From contig NZ_JAVRHN010000009.1 of the NCBI RefSeq assembly GCF_031846645.1, positions 62,001-126,000 of the forward strand: 64,000 nucleotides of DNA. The letters are read 5' to 3'. This DNA comes from Autumnicola psychrophila (GTDB lineage: Bacteria; Bacteroidota; Bacteroidia; Flavobacteriales; Flavobacteriaceae). Below the pieces are notes generated by a model. It did not search any database. It was not told the origin of the DNA and worked only from the letters and a program-made list of their open reading frames with translations. The position numbers and the translations under genes were made by a program. This document shows positions 16,575 through 26,683 of the stretch, piece after piece (positions within the stretch are counted from its first letter, which is position 1; the number at the start of each line of letters is the position of its first letter).

Positions 16575-18725
16575 TTAGAACATAGGCTTCAGACCTTCCC
16601 ACCGCACATTCCATTTACCATTTTTGGGAAAACCTGGATTTTTTTCAGTATTTCCTTCCCAACCGGCACACATTACTGCAATAGCTGTGAGCAATCCTCC
16701 GTTACCCGGTAGATAAATCGTCAGTCGTTCATCTTGATAATTATGTCCATTACCTAAGTAAGTATTGGTCTGTACATCCATAAACAGGGCATCTATAGCT
16801 TGTTCCGGCTTTCCTAATCTGGTGGCGGCCATAGCCGTCATAGGGAAATCCCAACCCCAGGTATCCTCCCATGCCCAAACATCCCATACCAGATCGAAAG
16901 TGTTTTCCATAATGTCTTTATCCAATAAAGAAGTTTCCGGCAACATCCCATAAGTCCCCAGAACGGAAGGATGATCTGTCATAAATTCTGGGTCGCTATA
17001 GGATTCTTTCGCATTTTCTGTAGCTAAATAAACATTATTATGAACTGGTAAGGGTGAAAGTTTCTTTAGCACTTTTTGCCATTCTTCTACAGGCTCTTCA
17101 TTTAACCTCTGTTTCCATTCAAGTGCGACGTTCAAAGCCCAGTTCCAGTACGCCAATTCATACGTTGGGTTAAAAGTTTCCGTAGGATTGTGACGTTCCT
17201 GGGCGGGTATGACTCCCGGTCCAAGTTCGTACCTATCTCTTTCTTCATTATAATGGGCAAAGGATGCCATAAAATCAGCCGTAGCAAAAACTCTTTCTTT
17301 GTATTTATTCAAGGTTTTCTCATTTGGATCTTCACGGTACATCAATTCGGCAAACGTTATAAAGTGTGGCTGCTGCCAGATCAGAAAAGCTCCTACAGAA
17401 GAAGGAGTGTCGTTTCCATAAGGCCCAGTCATTTTTTGCCATCGTGCCCCGTCAAATCCCTGTCTTTGTGCAATTCCTTTTGCCTTAGAAAAAGCTGTAT
17501 TATACCATGGCAGCCAATTTTCTAAAAGCTCAGAACGGCCCCATAATGGAAAGTGCATTCCATGCCACCAGGTCATTTCTAAATGGGGCCTGCCATACCA
17601 ACTATTAAAAGTTAAACCTGTTTCCTGAGGAGGCTGATTTCCTGTACATTGTAGTTTGGTAAGGTATTGAGAAAGAACGACTCTGCGTTCTAATTCATGA
17701 GCACGGGGATCTGTGCTTCCGGAAAAGTCGACTGCTCCACCACCTTGCCAGAACCTTTCCCAGCCCTCAATACTGTTTTTTATCACAGAAGAAAATTCAG
17801 GAATATCTGCCGTTTCAATATTTTTTTGAAAGTGGCAGGTAAACTCAAATATGGTTGTTCCTGAGGGACTTAGAAGAAAGTCATGATCTCCTTTTTCTTC
17901 AATAGAGGCTTTTCCCTTCCAAGCCCATCCGATTTGATAATTGAGAGAGTCCATAGAATGTTTTATTATAGCTTTTTGATCGCTTTCCTGTGTGAGTGAA
18001 CTTTTATAATTTCTTTCTCCTTCCCACATTGTAGCTGTGTCTTTCCAATCGGCAGTAGGATATGGTACTCTTAACCGGATTTGCAGTCTGTTTTGCTCAA
18101 TCAATTTCGATTGCACACGCACTCCTATGGCATCCTTTTCTTGATGAGACGCAGTATAAACCGTCACAGGAATCCCTTCTATTTTAAACTTACTTTCTAT
18201 TTCACCAGTCCATAAATTCAAAGTTTGGTGAACATTTTCAATCTCGGAAACTTCTACCGTTTCACCATTCTCCTTTTGTAGATGAAATCCCAGAATTCCC
18301 AACTGCACTCTATGTGGATTTTCACGAAAAAATTCGACTGCATTTCTTTTTCTTTCTGGCTTGTTGATCTGAACAGGATATGGAATATCCCTCCCATACT
18401 GCTCAAACTCCAACAAAGTCTCTTCAAATTTATAATCAGCAGTATTTTCATGACTATTCCATCCCCAGTCGGACATGGTTCCTAGGGGAACTCCATTTTC
18501 ATATTCTTCCGGAAAGGATTGCAAACCGGTAGCATCAACAGTGAAAGCAAAAGAGCCGTTTCCTACACTAAGAGATGCAAGGGTATCCATAGAAGTAATC
18601 TCTACATTGTGGCGAGTAACCAGCGCCTTTCTATCAATTGGCTCTTTTGTAGTTGTCTTCGTATCTCCTTTGGCTGAACATGCAGCCAAGGTAATTAGAA
18701 CAATCAAAACTGCAAATCTCTTCAT
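16575..18725 (-). CDS. six-hairpin-glycosidase-like lipoprotein (intact paralogue)
   Basis: A 716-residue protein starting MKRFAVLIVLITLAACSAKG, a lipoprotein signal with lipobox LAAC; I prefer this ATG at 18725 over in-frame starts at 18746 and 18812, which precede the signal peptide. The N-terminal half is beta-rich (TLASLSVGNGSFAFTVDATG); the C-terminal half is helical and Trp-rich (QPPQETGLTFNSWYGRPHLE, WWHGMHFPLWGRSELLENW, GYNW-like segments, LPGNGGLLTAIAVMCAGW), suggesting an (alpha/alpha)6 glycosidase. It is closely similar to the interrupted copy at 93-2222. The precise CAZy family and substrate are not recognised; pectin side chains are likely from context. Confidence 0.7.
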   Translation of the reverse strand: MKRFAVLIVLITLAACSAKGDTKTTTKEPIDRKALVTRHNVEITSMDTLASLSVGNGSFAFTVDATGLQSFPEEYENGVPLGTMSDWGWNSHENTADYKFEETLLEFEQYGRDIPYPVQINKPERKRNAVEFFRENPHRVQLGILGFHLQKENGETVEVSEIENVHQTLNLWTGEIESKFKIEGIPVTVYTASHQEKDAIGVRVQSKLIEQNRLQIRLRVPYPTADWKDTATMWEGERNYKSSLTQESDQKAIIKHSMDSLNYQIGWAWKGKASIEEKGDHDFLLSPSGTTIFEFTCHFQKNIETADIPEFSSVIKNSIEGWERFWQGGGAVDFSGSTDPRAHELERRVVLSQYLTKLQCTGNQPPQETGLTFNSWYGRPHLEMTWWHGMHFPLWGRSELLENWLPWYNTAFSKAKGIAQRQGFDGARWQKMTGPYGNDTPSSVGAFLIWQQPHFITFAELMYREDPNEKTLNKYKERVFATADFMASFAHYNEERDRYELGPGVIPAQERHNPTETFNPTYELAYWNWALNVALEWKQRLNEEPVEEWQKVLKKLSPLPVHNNVYLATENAKESYSDPEFMTDHPSVLGTYGMLPETSLLDKDIMENTFDLVWDVWAWEDTWGWDFPMTAMAATRLGKPEQAIDALFMDVQTNTYLGNGHNYQDERLTIYLPGNGGLLTAIAVMCAGWEGNTEKNPGFPKNGKWNVRWEGLKPMF

Positions 18726-18822
18726 AAGTTGTATTTCTTGTTTCATGGCGTATATTATTTGGTAACGAAAGTTCAGTTTTTTAGTACAAATCTTTTCTAG
18801 CGGTGCGGTCATAATTCTTACA

Positions 18823-21117
18823 TCATTGAGGAGGAATAGGCGCCCTAAGATATGTCCAATTTTCCGTGATCCTGGACAATTCTTCAGGCACTGAAACTTC
18901 GCCCTCTGCCTGAATTACTCCTTGCCATTCACCTTCCTCATCAACCCATAGAGCCATGTCTATTCGTTCTTCAAGATTAATATCCATTTCTCCACCTTTA
19001 AATCTTTTTAGTCCTCCTGCGGCTATGGCTTCTAATTTTCCTTGTTTATCTAAACGTACAGCCGCAACTCCCACAGCATCCACAGTGACCATGTTGTTAT
19101 TAACCATAAAATCTTTTATAATAGGATCACCGCTTTTGTCATTTGTTCCCGCAATGTTTATGACAGTACCATCAATAAGTCGGGAAAACCCAGTTGTAGG
19201 AGGAGCATATGACGTGTGGTTAAAATCCCTAATGCCCCACACGGAATTATCCAGTACTTCTGTTGCAGGAGATTGAGCCAAAACCTTTTTTTCCTTCAGC
19301 AGTCCTAATATTGTATCTAAAGCCCTATTTACATTCCTTATTTCACTCATTGAAGCAGGTAACATTCCGTTTCCATCCAACGGATTTCCGGAAAAATCTT
19401 TCGTCCAGTTCCCAATCCTGTACAAAGATGTTTTCTGCTCATTTACCTTGGAAAAGAATTCTGCCGTCGAACCTTGCTCAAATTCAGGATTATAAAGCAC
19501 AACAGCATCATATTTTTGTAGACCGTACTTTATAGTACCATCTGGGTCAACCACTAAATCTCCATTTTCAATCTCACTGGTGGGAATCAAATCAGCTGGA
19601 AAACCTTTATGCCAAAGGCTATCAATCAATTTCATTCCTACATCCTCATACATGGGGCCGCTCCAATTCATTGCACTTGAATGCCCAAACACCACAGCCA
19701 CACGACAATCCAAAGGAGTTTTACTTATATAATTAAGAAGTCTAATCCTGTTTTCTGCCTGCATCAAATCTTCGTCGAACAAGTAAAAATAACGGAGATA
19801 GTTTATTCTCCCGCCAGCAAGAACAGAACTCCACATATGAGTCCCCAGGTCAGGTTCCTGATAATACATATTATACCAAAGTGGGCTCCCCCATTTTTTA
19901 CTTAACGCAGTACGTACAGCATAGGGAGTTAATTCATCTGTTTGCGCCCAATCTCTTTTAGCAGACCACCACACTAATCCGTTTTTTTTAAATTCAGTAC
20001 GGTCAGGATAAGGCCACCAAGTGGCATGGACAGCCACTACGGCATTGGAACCAAAGATATCTTTTACTGAATAATAGAAATCTTCCTCTAAAGCAGAATT
20101 TCTTTCCGTGACCATTTGTGTGAAATGATTTATAGCCATGTTTCTTTCATTCTCCTTTCCTTCAATACCATTAGCCATCAAAAAACAATCCGCTAAAAGC
20201 TCCCGTCCCGATGTCCTCTCCGCATACGCCTTGGCCCGATGCTCAGAATACCAATAGTCAATCGTTTCATGCCTAGAAAAACGAGGGTAGTATGGGGGAA
20301 ACCCCCATTCATCCTTACATACTCCCGCTAAAGGAAGCTCTGCATATTGCTCGATAAGTTCCCTCTGAAACCCCATCAAATGAGGAGCGAAAACATCAGG
20401 ATACAAATGGGTAAATGACACCATAACTGTGGCATGAGTCTTATCCTCAAGTACAGGTAAATTTACTTTTACAGAATCCTTTGAAGAAGATATTAACTTA
20501 ACCGAACTTGTAATATCTTTAAGAGATTCCTTCTGAATCATACCTTCGCGATTATACTTATAGGAATAAACTCTCAGAAGAGTTCCTGTACGGGCGACGT
20601 GGTGAGTAATGTCTCCTCCAGAATAATGATCATTGAGATCCTGGCTTTTAACAGTAACCAAAACAGAATCTTTTTTGGGAAATTCTACTTCCTTGAGACG
20701 CAGCATTTCCTGCAGCTCATCAGGATAGGTTTCTTCAAAAGCCCGTCTGGCATTTCTCACATCCAGATCCGGAACTAAAAAAACATTCTTTTTTACCGCG
20801 TAATTGGCTGCCTCTTTTACCTTCTCGTAAACAACCTGGTCAACAACCTCATAATCAGGGAACCTTAGAAAGGGAACAATTAAATTGAAAGGCGAATTTT
20901 CACTTAAGTTATCAATCGATTTCTCGTAACCATTACCTACAAGATCTTTTTGTCCCCACACCCAGACGCCCATAACAGGCATAACAGCATTGGACATCTG
21001 GTTTGGGCTATCTTTTTGTTTTGTGACATCAAAACTAGGATACAACTCCTGGGCATTAGCGAAAAAGGAACCTACCAACAATAAAAAAGAGAGAATAGAA
21101 TTTAAATTAATTTTCAT
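18823..21117 (-). CDS. large secreted protein of unknown family, probably a TIM-barrel glycosidase
   Basis: A 764-residue protein starting MKINLNSILSFLLLVGSFFANAQ (signal peptide, ATG 21117). I do not recognise the family. The first half has barrel-like alternation (FNLIVPFLRFPDYE, NVFLVPDLDVRNARRAFEET, LAGVCKDEWGFPP with a possible catalytic Asp/Glu pair, AVVAVHATWWPYPDRTEF). The region around residues 490-620 (RVAVVFGHSSAMNWSGPMYE, KYDAVVLYNPEFEQGSTAEF) resembles the glutamine-amidotransferase-like middle domain of GH42-type enzymes, and the last about 130 residues look like a beta-domain. It directly follows SusD in the operon, which usually marks a key enzyme for the imported glycan. Confidence 0.55.
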   Translation of the reverse strand: MKINLNSILSFLLLVGSFFANAQELYPSFDVTKQKDSPNQMSNAVMPVMGVWVWGQKDLVGNGYEKSIDNLSENSPFNLIVPFLRFPDYEVVDQVVYEKVKEAANYAVKKNVFLVPDLDVRNARRAFEETYPDELQEMLRLKEVEFPKKDSVLVTVKSQDLNDHYSGGDITHHVARTGTLLRVYSYKYNREGMIQKESLKDITSSVKLISSSKDSVKVNLPVLEDKTHATVMVSFTHLYPDVFAPHLMGFQRELIEQYAELPLAGVCKDEWGFPPYYPRFSRHETIDYWYSEHRAKAYAERTSGRELLADCFLMANGIEGKENERNMAINHFTQMVTERNSALEEDFYYSVKDIFGSNAVVAVHATWWPYPDRTEFKKNGLVWWSAKRDWAQTDELTPYAVRTALSKKWGSPLWYNMYYQEPDLGTHMWSSVLAGGRINYLRYFYLFDEDLMQAENRIRLLNYISKTPLDCRVAVVFGHSSAMNWSGPMYEDVGMKLIDSLWHKGFPADLIPTSEIENGDLVVDPDGTIKYGLQKYDAVVLYNPEFEQGSTAEFFSKVNEQKTSLYRIGNWTKDFSGNPLDGNGMLPASMSEIRNVNRALDTILGLLKEKKVLAQSPATEVLDNSVWGIRDFNHTSYAPPTTGFSRLIDGTVINIAGTNDKSGDPIIKDFMVNNNMVTVDAVGVAAVRLDKQGKLEAIAAGGLKRFKGGEMDINLEERIDMALWVDEEGEWQGVIQAEGEVSVPEELSRITENWTYLRAPIPPQ

Positions 21118-21166
21118 AGTAATATTTTTTCTTTTGATGTCGATAGGTACTGCAAAATCCTTAGAA

Positions 21167-22585
21167 TCAATAGCCAGGATTCTGAGCAATCTCCGGATTC
21201 TGATCTCTTACTGATTGTGGAATTGGTAAAAGTAGGTCCTCCTCTGTAATTGTCACATCTTTTGCTTCAGAAATAACCGGTATAGCAAGATCCAATCGTT
21301 TTAAATCGAACCAACGATGAAATTCCAATGCCAGCTCCACATGTCTTTCATGTGCTATGGCCAATTTCAGGGTAGGATATTCCTCAGAAGGATAACCAGG
21401 GGTTCCGTACTCAGGCAATCCCACTCTCCTCCTGACCATGTTCAAATACTCTGGATCGTTAGCAGCCTCAGCATACATAAGTAGTATATCTGCATAGCGA
21501 AGAACAATGAAGTTGTTTTCACTAAATTCACTACCGTATCTATCTATAACAGTCCTGTCTTCCCACTTTTTTGGAAATAATATCGGAATCCAGGTTCCGC
21601 TGGTATCATAATAGCCTTCATTTATTGAAGCTTCCCTGCGCGGGTCACCTTCTTCGTAAGCCTCCCACAAATCTTCAGTAACCATATTCATACCACCGGC
21701 CGCTCTTGTAATTGAGAAATTTTCAAAAGGCGCAAAAGCTGTCCAGTAATCGCTATAAGGGTTACCAACACCTCCAAGGTACTGAATTTCAAAAACACCT
21801 TCCTCGGTATTTTCATTCTCAATATCCCAAAGATTTTCATAATTATCTATGAGTTCATATTCTCCTGAACTTATTACTTCCATTAAAATATCCTGAGCCG
21901 CATTATTATCTCCTAGTGCAAGATAAACTTTACCTAGAATTCCTTTAGCTGCGCCTTTAGTTGCTTGCCCTTCTATTTCGGTTTCAGAACGTAAAGGCAA
22001 GTTTGCTGCGGCGTATTCTAAATCTGAAATTACAAGATCATATACTTCATTCTCGGGAGATCGTAATATTTGGTAACTTTCCTGAACTGACACCGTCCTA
22101 TCCAGAAGGGGCAATGGCCCGAACATTCTCACAAGATTGAAGTAATAGAGACCTCTTAAAAATCTCATTTCTGCCGTGAAAACTGATTCTACGTTTTCAT
22201 CCAGATCTACACTTTCCAGACGAGTTAAAACTGTATTTATCCTATTCAATGCGATAAAACTGTCATCCCATATAGCCTGCACAACAGTATTGTCTGGACG
22301 AAGATTATAATCTTTAAAGGCCTGCCGATCAGAAATACTTCCCGCAACACGGAACATCGTGGCCTCATCAGAGAGTTGCTCTGTATAACTTAGCCCGCCC
22401 TCAGGTCCGTAATGGATGTGAAGTGTTTCATAAGCTGCATTAACAGCTAATTGAAAATCCTCTTCGGTTTCGTAAAATTCATTCTCATTCATCTCCGAAA
22501 TTGGATCCAAATCCAATAAGTCATCAGAACAGGAAAAATGGAATAAACTCACACCTATTAATACTATTAATTTAAAAGTCTTCAT
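21167..22585 (-). CDS. susD: SusD/RagB-type glycan-binding lipoprotein
   Basis: A 472-residue outer-membrane lipoprotein that forms the lid of the SusCD glycan importer. The signal MKTFKLIVLIGVSLFHFSC ends in a lipobox cysteine, followed by DDLLDLDPISEMNENEFYET typical of SusD N-termini. The C-terminal motifs NNFIVLRYADILLMYAEAAN and HRWFDLKRLDLAIPVI are family hallmarks. Length is slightly below the common 500-600. It begins 23 nt after susC. The protein appears complete, so the uptake pair may still work although several enzymes of the locus are damaged. Confidence 0.93.
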   Translation of the reverse strand: MKTFKLIVLIGVSLFHFSCSDDLLDLDPISEMNENEFYETEEDFQLAVNAAYETLHIHYGPEGGLSYTEQLSDEATMFRVAGSISDRQAFKDYNLRPDNTVVQAIWDDSFIALNRINTVLTRLESVDLDENVESVFTAEMRFLRGLYYFNLVRMFGPLPLLDRTVSVQESYQILRSPENEVYDLVISDLEYAAANLPLRSETEIEGQATKGAAKGILGKVYLALGDNNAAQDILMEVISSGEYELIDNYENLWDIENENTEEGVFEIQYLGGVGNPYSDYWTAFAPFENFSITRAAGGMNMVTEDLWEAYEEGDPRREASINEGYYDTSGTWIPILFPKKWEDRTVIDRYGSEFSENNFIVLRYADILLMYAEAANDPEYLNMVRRRVGLPEYGTPGYPSEEYPTLKLAIAHERHVELALEFHRWFDLKRLDLAIPVISEAKDVTITEEDLLLPIPQSVRDQNPEIAQNPGY

Positions 22586-22608
22586 TGTTTCAATTTTTTT
22601 TAATTTTT

Positions 22609-25600
22609 CTAAAATCCTAAATTCATTCCCACAGTTATCGTTCTTGGAACCGGATATGCGCCGTAGTCATTTCCGGCATTTAGGGCTCCGGATAAAATTC
22701 CGTTTTCAGGGTCATATCCTAGATAATCTGTGAAAACATACAAGTTGTCAACATTTGCATAAAACCTTAGGGTGTTAAATGGAGTTCTCTCTAATGCAGA
22801 CTCGGAAAGAGTATATCCTAATCGTAAATTAGCAATACGCAGGTAGCTACCATCTTCAACCCAAAAATCAGAAAATTGCCTTTGAAGTCCTGGATAATTC
22901 AGATATGGCTTAAAGGTTTCACCATCTCCAGGGTTCTCTTCAGAAACGTAGTAGTCCGTGATCGCACTGTAACCATTCCTACCACCATCGTACCATTTAT
23001 TGTAACGTGTTTGGCTGTTAAGCAGTTCATTGCCCACAGATGCCTGTAAGATAAAACTGAAATCGAAATTAGCATATGAGAAGTTGTTGGTAAGACCAAG
23101 ATTGAAATCTGGTTGAGCATTTCCTATTATAGTACGATCATCTTCATCGATGGTACCATCCTCGTTTACATCACGTACCCGGGGATCTCCAGGCCTAGTC
23201 GAAGGATGATGAGGGTAGTTTTCAATTTCTTCCTGGTTTAAAAATACACCGTCAAAAATATAACCATAGTAATTAGCTATTGGCTCTCCTACTTCAGTTT
23301 TTGTAGTTCCCCAATTATTAATGTAAATAGGAGAATCATTTGGTCCAAGACTTAGAACTTCGTTACGATTTAAGGTTAAATTAAAATTTGTATCCCATTT
23401 AAAATCGTTTACCAGGTTCCTGGTTGTGAGCAAAAATTCAAACCCGCGGTTCCTCACTTCACCAATATTCGTTAATTGCTCAGTAAACCCAGTAACTGTA
23501 GGCACTGGCTGATTCAGTAAGAGATCCCTTGTTATGGAATTATAATAGTCCGCTTCAAAATATATCCTATTGTTAAATAAACCAGCATTTAATCCAATGT
23601 CCAGTTGTCCAGTTTTCTCCCATTTTAGGTCTGGATTCGAAATTGTCGACTGGTATAAACCCTGTACTACATTACCCCCGTAAACATATTGGGTTTGTCC
23701 CAGCAGACCAATGGATCCATAATTCGGAATTAAATTATTTCCTGTTTGGCCATAACTTGCTCTTACCTTCAAACTTGAAATCCAGGGCGTATCGCGGATA
23801 AAATCTTGCTCAGATACTTTCCAAGCCACCGAGGCTGACGGGAAATAACCCCACTGATTATCGGCCCCAAATCTAGAACTACCATCTCTTCTTATCGTAC
23901 CTGTAAAAAGGTATTGATTTAAAAACGAGTAATTAACTCTTCCGATATAGGAAATCATACCCCATTCTGAAGCAAAAGAAGAAGCGGTATTTGGCCTACC
24001 GGCATTCAACGTATGAACCATATCGTTCGGAAACTCACCTGCAGTCATCAGGCTCTCTTCAAACTCTTCTTTTTGCAAAGAATATCCCAGGAGCACATTT
24101 AAACTATGATCACCAAAAGTTTTTTCATAATTAAGGGTATTCTCGATTAGCCAATTATAAGTGTAAGACGTATTGTCTTCGGCAACTGCAGGATTTATGT
24201 TAGAGTATCCATATCTCTGTCCCGCATTTTGATACATACTGTACCTTCTGTTATTCACTGATGCATTTAGATTCGTCCTAAACGTAAAATTTTCTAAAAA
24301 GTTATAGGAAACAAAAGCAGAACCCAAAGAGTTAAAGCGCTTGGTTTTATTGTCAATTTCCCGTGTTAATGCATAAGGATGCCAAAGCTGAAGACCGTAA
24401 GGTACAAATCTATTCCACTCCGAATTAGGATCTATAAACCCCAGATTTCCATTTTCATTGTAAACTGGGAAGATAGGGCTACTCTGCAAAGCCAGGCTAA
24501 CTGCACCTGCTTTCCCTTCAGTTCCATATTCTTTACTTTCTATATTCGTAAATGATAAATTTAAACCGACTTGCACTGCAGATGAGATGTCATGGGTAAC
24601 ATTTGAACGAATAGTGTAGCGATCAAATTTTGATCTATCCACAATTCCGTTCTGAGACACAAACCCTCCGGACAAAAATACTCGCGTATTTTCATTCCCC
24701 CCACTTACGGAAACATTCACATTATCCATAGGAGCATCTCTAAATAGAACATCTTGCCAATCGCTTCCTTCAAATTGTTTTGGATTACTCAAGAATTCTG
24801 GAGGTATGCGGTATTCTGGTGGCCGGACATCATTAGGATCGCTGGCATTTCCTCCTGCCACTTCCCAGGAATTATTATGAGCATCTATATAATACTGAAT
24901 ATACTCCTGCGCATCCATCATACCGACCTTCCGAACAACTTGTTGCACTCCTTTTTCATAACTAACATTTACTTGGGTTTTACCCGTTGTACCTCTTTTT
25001 GTAGTAACCATGACCACTCCATTAGCTCCCTTTGAACCATAAATAGCAGCAGAGGACGCATCTTTTAGTATTTCAATAGACTCGATGTTCTGCGGATTAA
25101 TAAGCGACATATCAAAATCCTCCATGGGATAACCATCAATAACATACAAAGGTGACGTTCCCGCTGTAATGGTTGACGTACCCCGTATTTTTACAGTGGG
25201 CGCGAAACCGGGTGCGCCTTGGGTTTGTTGGACTTGAACACCTGCAACCTGACCACCCAACGACTGCATCACATTTAAACTGGATCTTTCCTGGATCTGC
25301 CCAGCTGAAATCGAAGACACTGCTCCTGTTAAGTCACTCTTCCTAACAGTACCATATCCCACAACAACTATTTCCGATAGTTGTTCATTGTCTGCCGCCA
25401 TGCTTACATTAATGCTGGTTCTACCGTTAACAGGTACTTCCGTCGTCTCAAAACCCAGATAGGAAAAGATGAGAGTTGCATCGGAATTTGCATTTACAGT
25501 ATAATTACCATCAAAATCTGTAACAGTACCATCAGATCCTCCTCTCGTCCTCACATTAACACCTGGCAATGGCATTCCATCATCTGCAGATGTCACCTGC

Positions 25601-25695
25601 CCAGAGACTTCAATAACTTCTTGAGCATTCATTGGTAACATTAACAAAAACCCGATTAGAAAAAAGTAATATTTTAGATTTCTTTTTGTTTCCAT
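22609..25695 (-). CDS. susC: SusC/RagA-type TonB-dependent outer membrane transporter
   Basis: A 1028-residue TonB-dependent transporter. After the signal peptide comes a carboxypeptidase-like domain (VSGQVTSADDGMPLPGVNVR, YTVNANSDATLIFSYLGFET), then the plug domain with EIVVVGYGTVRKSDLTGAVS and IEILKDASSAAIYGSKGANG, then a beta-barrel ending YPVPRTITVGMNLGF. It imports oligosaccharides with SusD using TonB energy. It is the first gene of the operon that runs to GH43 at 13596. A direct-repeat operator and -7 box lie upstream at 25733-25777. Confidence 0.96.
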   Translation of the reverse strand: METKRNLKYYFFLIGFLLMLPMNAQEVIEVSGQVTSADDGMPLPGVNVRTRGGSDGTVTDFDGNYTVNANSDATLIFSYLGFETTEVPVNGRTSINVSMAADNEQLSEIVVVGYGTVRKSDLTGAVSSISAGQIQERSSLNVMQSLGGQVAGVQVQQTQGAPGFAPTVKIRGTSTITAGTSPLYVIDGYPMEDFDMSLINPQNIESIEILKDASSAAIYGSKGANGVVMVTTKRGTTGKTQVNVSYEKGVQQVVRKVGMMDAQEYIQYYIDAHNNSWEVAGGNASDPNDVRPPEYRIPPEFLSNPKQFEGSDWQDVLFRDAPMDNVNVSVSGGNENTRVFLSGGFVSQNGIVDRSKFDRYTIRSNVTHDISSAVQVGLNLSFTNIESKEYGTEGKAGAVSLALQSSPIFPVYNENGNLGFIDPNSEWNRFVPYGLQLWHPYALTREIDNKTKRFNSLGSAFVSYNFLENFTFRTNLNASVNNRRYSMYQNAGQRYGYSNINPAVAEDNTSYTYNWLIENTLNYEKTFGDHSLNVLLGYSLQKEEFEESLMTAGEFPNDMVHTLNAGRPNTASSFASEWGMISYIGRVNYSFLNQYLFTGTIRRDGSSRFGADNQWGYFPSASVAWKVSEQDFIRDTPWISSLKVRASYGQTGNNLIPNYGSIGLLGQTQYVYGGNVVQGLYQSTISNPDLKWEKTGQLDIGLNAGLFNNRIYFEADYYNSITRDLLLNQPVPTVTGFTEQLTNIGEVRNRGFEFLLTTRNLVNDFKWDTNFNLTLNRNEVLSLGPNDSPIYINNWGTTKTEVGEPIANYYGYIFDGVFLNQEEIENYPHHPSTRPGDPRVRDVNEDGTIDEDDRTIIGNAQPDFNLGLTNNFSYANFDFSFILQASVGNELLNSQTRYNKWYDGGRNGYSAITDYYVSEENPGDGETFKPYLNYPGLQRQFSDFWVEDGSYLRIANLRLGYTLSESALERTPFNTLRFYANVDNLYVFTDYLGYDPENGILSGALNAGNDYGAYPVPRTITVGMNLGF

Positions 25696-25732
25696 AGTTT
25701 TTCTATTAAGATATTAGTGAAATATTAACATT

Positions 25733-25777
25733 CAAATCTATTTAGATATCTTCAGGAGGGTATCCTGTACTATACTG
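25733..25777 (-). promoter_or_regulatory. susC promoter: direct-repeat operator plus -7 box
   Basis: Read on the minus strand, 25777-25762 is CAGTATAGTACAGGAT (direct repeat, 10-bp period), followed after exactly 21 nt by TAGATTTG at 25740-25733, a perfect TAnnTTTG -7 box. The susC ATG is 37 nt further downstream. No TTTG-type -33 element is evident, and the repeat occupies that neighbourhood, which suggests activator-dependent transcription. Confidence 0.75.
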
Positions 25778-26683
25778 CTTTCTGGAATAATTTTTTATAT
25801 TAAAATTAAAACGTTTTTAGTAGGGGAACAGAAGCCAACATTTGATGCCTAAAAGGCAGCCTCTGTTTCAGAGAAAGGAAAAAAAGGTTTTATTCTAAGA
25901 TATAGCTCCAGGAGTTTCTGACTTGATAGAACCAAACTGTTCCTCCGCACACCAACATAGCAACATATGCAATAAGTTCTGAAGAGTTCTAGTATTTAAT
26001 ATGGAAGGAGACTATGGCCTTTTTGAATAGCCCAAAAAAACGAACAAATGTAAATCAGGCTGATTTTAGTGGAATTAAGCCTTTAGCAATTCCTATATCC
26101 TTTTCGACTTACTGCGTGTGGTTTTTTTGTGGAACCGCAATCCATGTCTTCCTTCTCTTGCATTGTCAGTTGGTTTTTCTTTATAAGAGGTTCTGTTGTA
26201 GTGACCCTATTATCCCAGTAGTTAGCGGATTTCTCCAGGTGCTCCGCCACTATAGTCTTATTTCCTCCCTCTTGCATATGAAAAATTTGTCCAAAGGCAG
26301 ATCGAGATTAATGGTTCTTAAAGAAAAATGGAAACTTTCCCTATTCGTAGCAGGTAGATTCCACGCCCTAAATTTCCAATAAAGAAAGACTACTATAGAT
26401 CACTCCTCTTTCACCTCCTCACTCACAGTGCTATTCCATCTATTTCAGGCATCAACATAATCAGAAGAATTTCTCTCAGGTTGTATGCGTTTATCTTAAG
26501 GATTTTTTCGACTTACCGAAGGCTAATTGGCCTTGAGATAATTTTCTGATATAATATTGCAACGCTTTGGTTCAAAAGAAAAATTAAAACAACAATAGGA
26601 AAAAAGAATTAATTGGTCCTAATACATGGTTATTAGAATAAGATTTAATCCATAGGTTTAATCGAATCATGCTGTTTGTATTT
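25778..26683. other. about 900 bases without a recognisable gene
   Basis: This stretch lies upstream of the SusC promoter and downstream of the DUF5060 pseudogene. Short open frames exist on both strands (a 122-codon plus frame at 26014-26382 and a 64-codon minus frame at 26083-26277), but neither has a family signature or a promoter. The minus frame contains MDCGSTKKPHAVSRKGYRNC, which might be debris of a mobile-element gene, though I cannot support that. Given the decay around it, a remnant of a lost gene is plausible. Confidence 0.4.

Noticed and set aside
26083..26277. Transposase fragment
   Set aside because: No DDE motif, no inverted repeats or target duplications found nearby; the short frame cannot be assigned.
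26014..26382. 122-codon plus-strand frame as a gene
   Set aside because: No family signature, no promoter, odd composition rich in Phe, Leu and Ser, and it overlaps an equally weak minus-strand frame in a decayed region.
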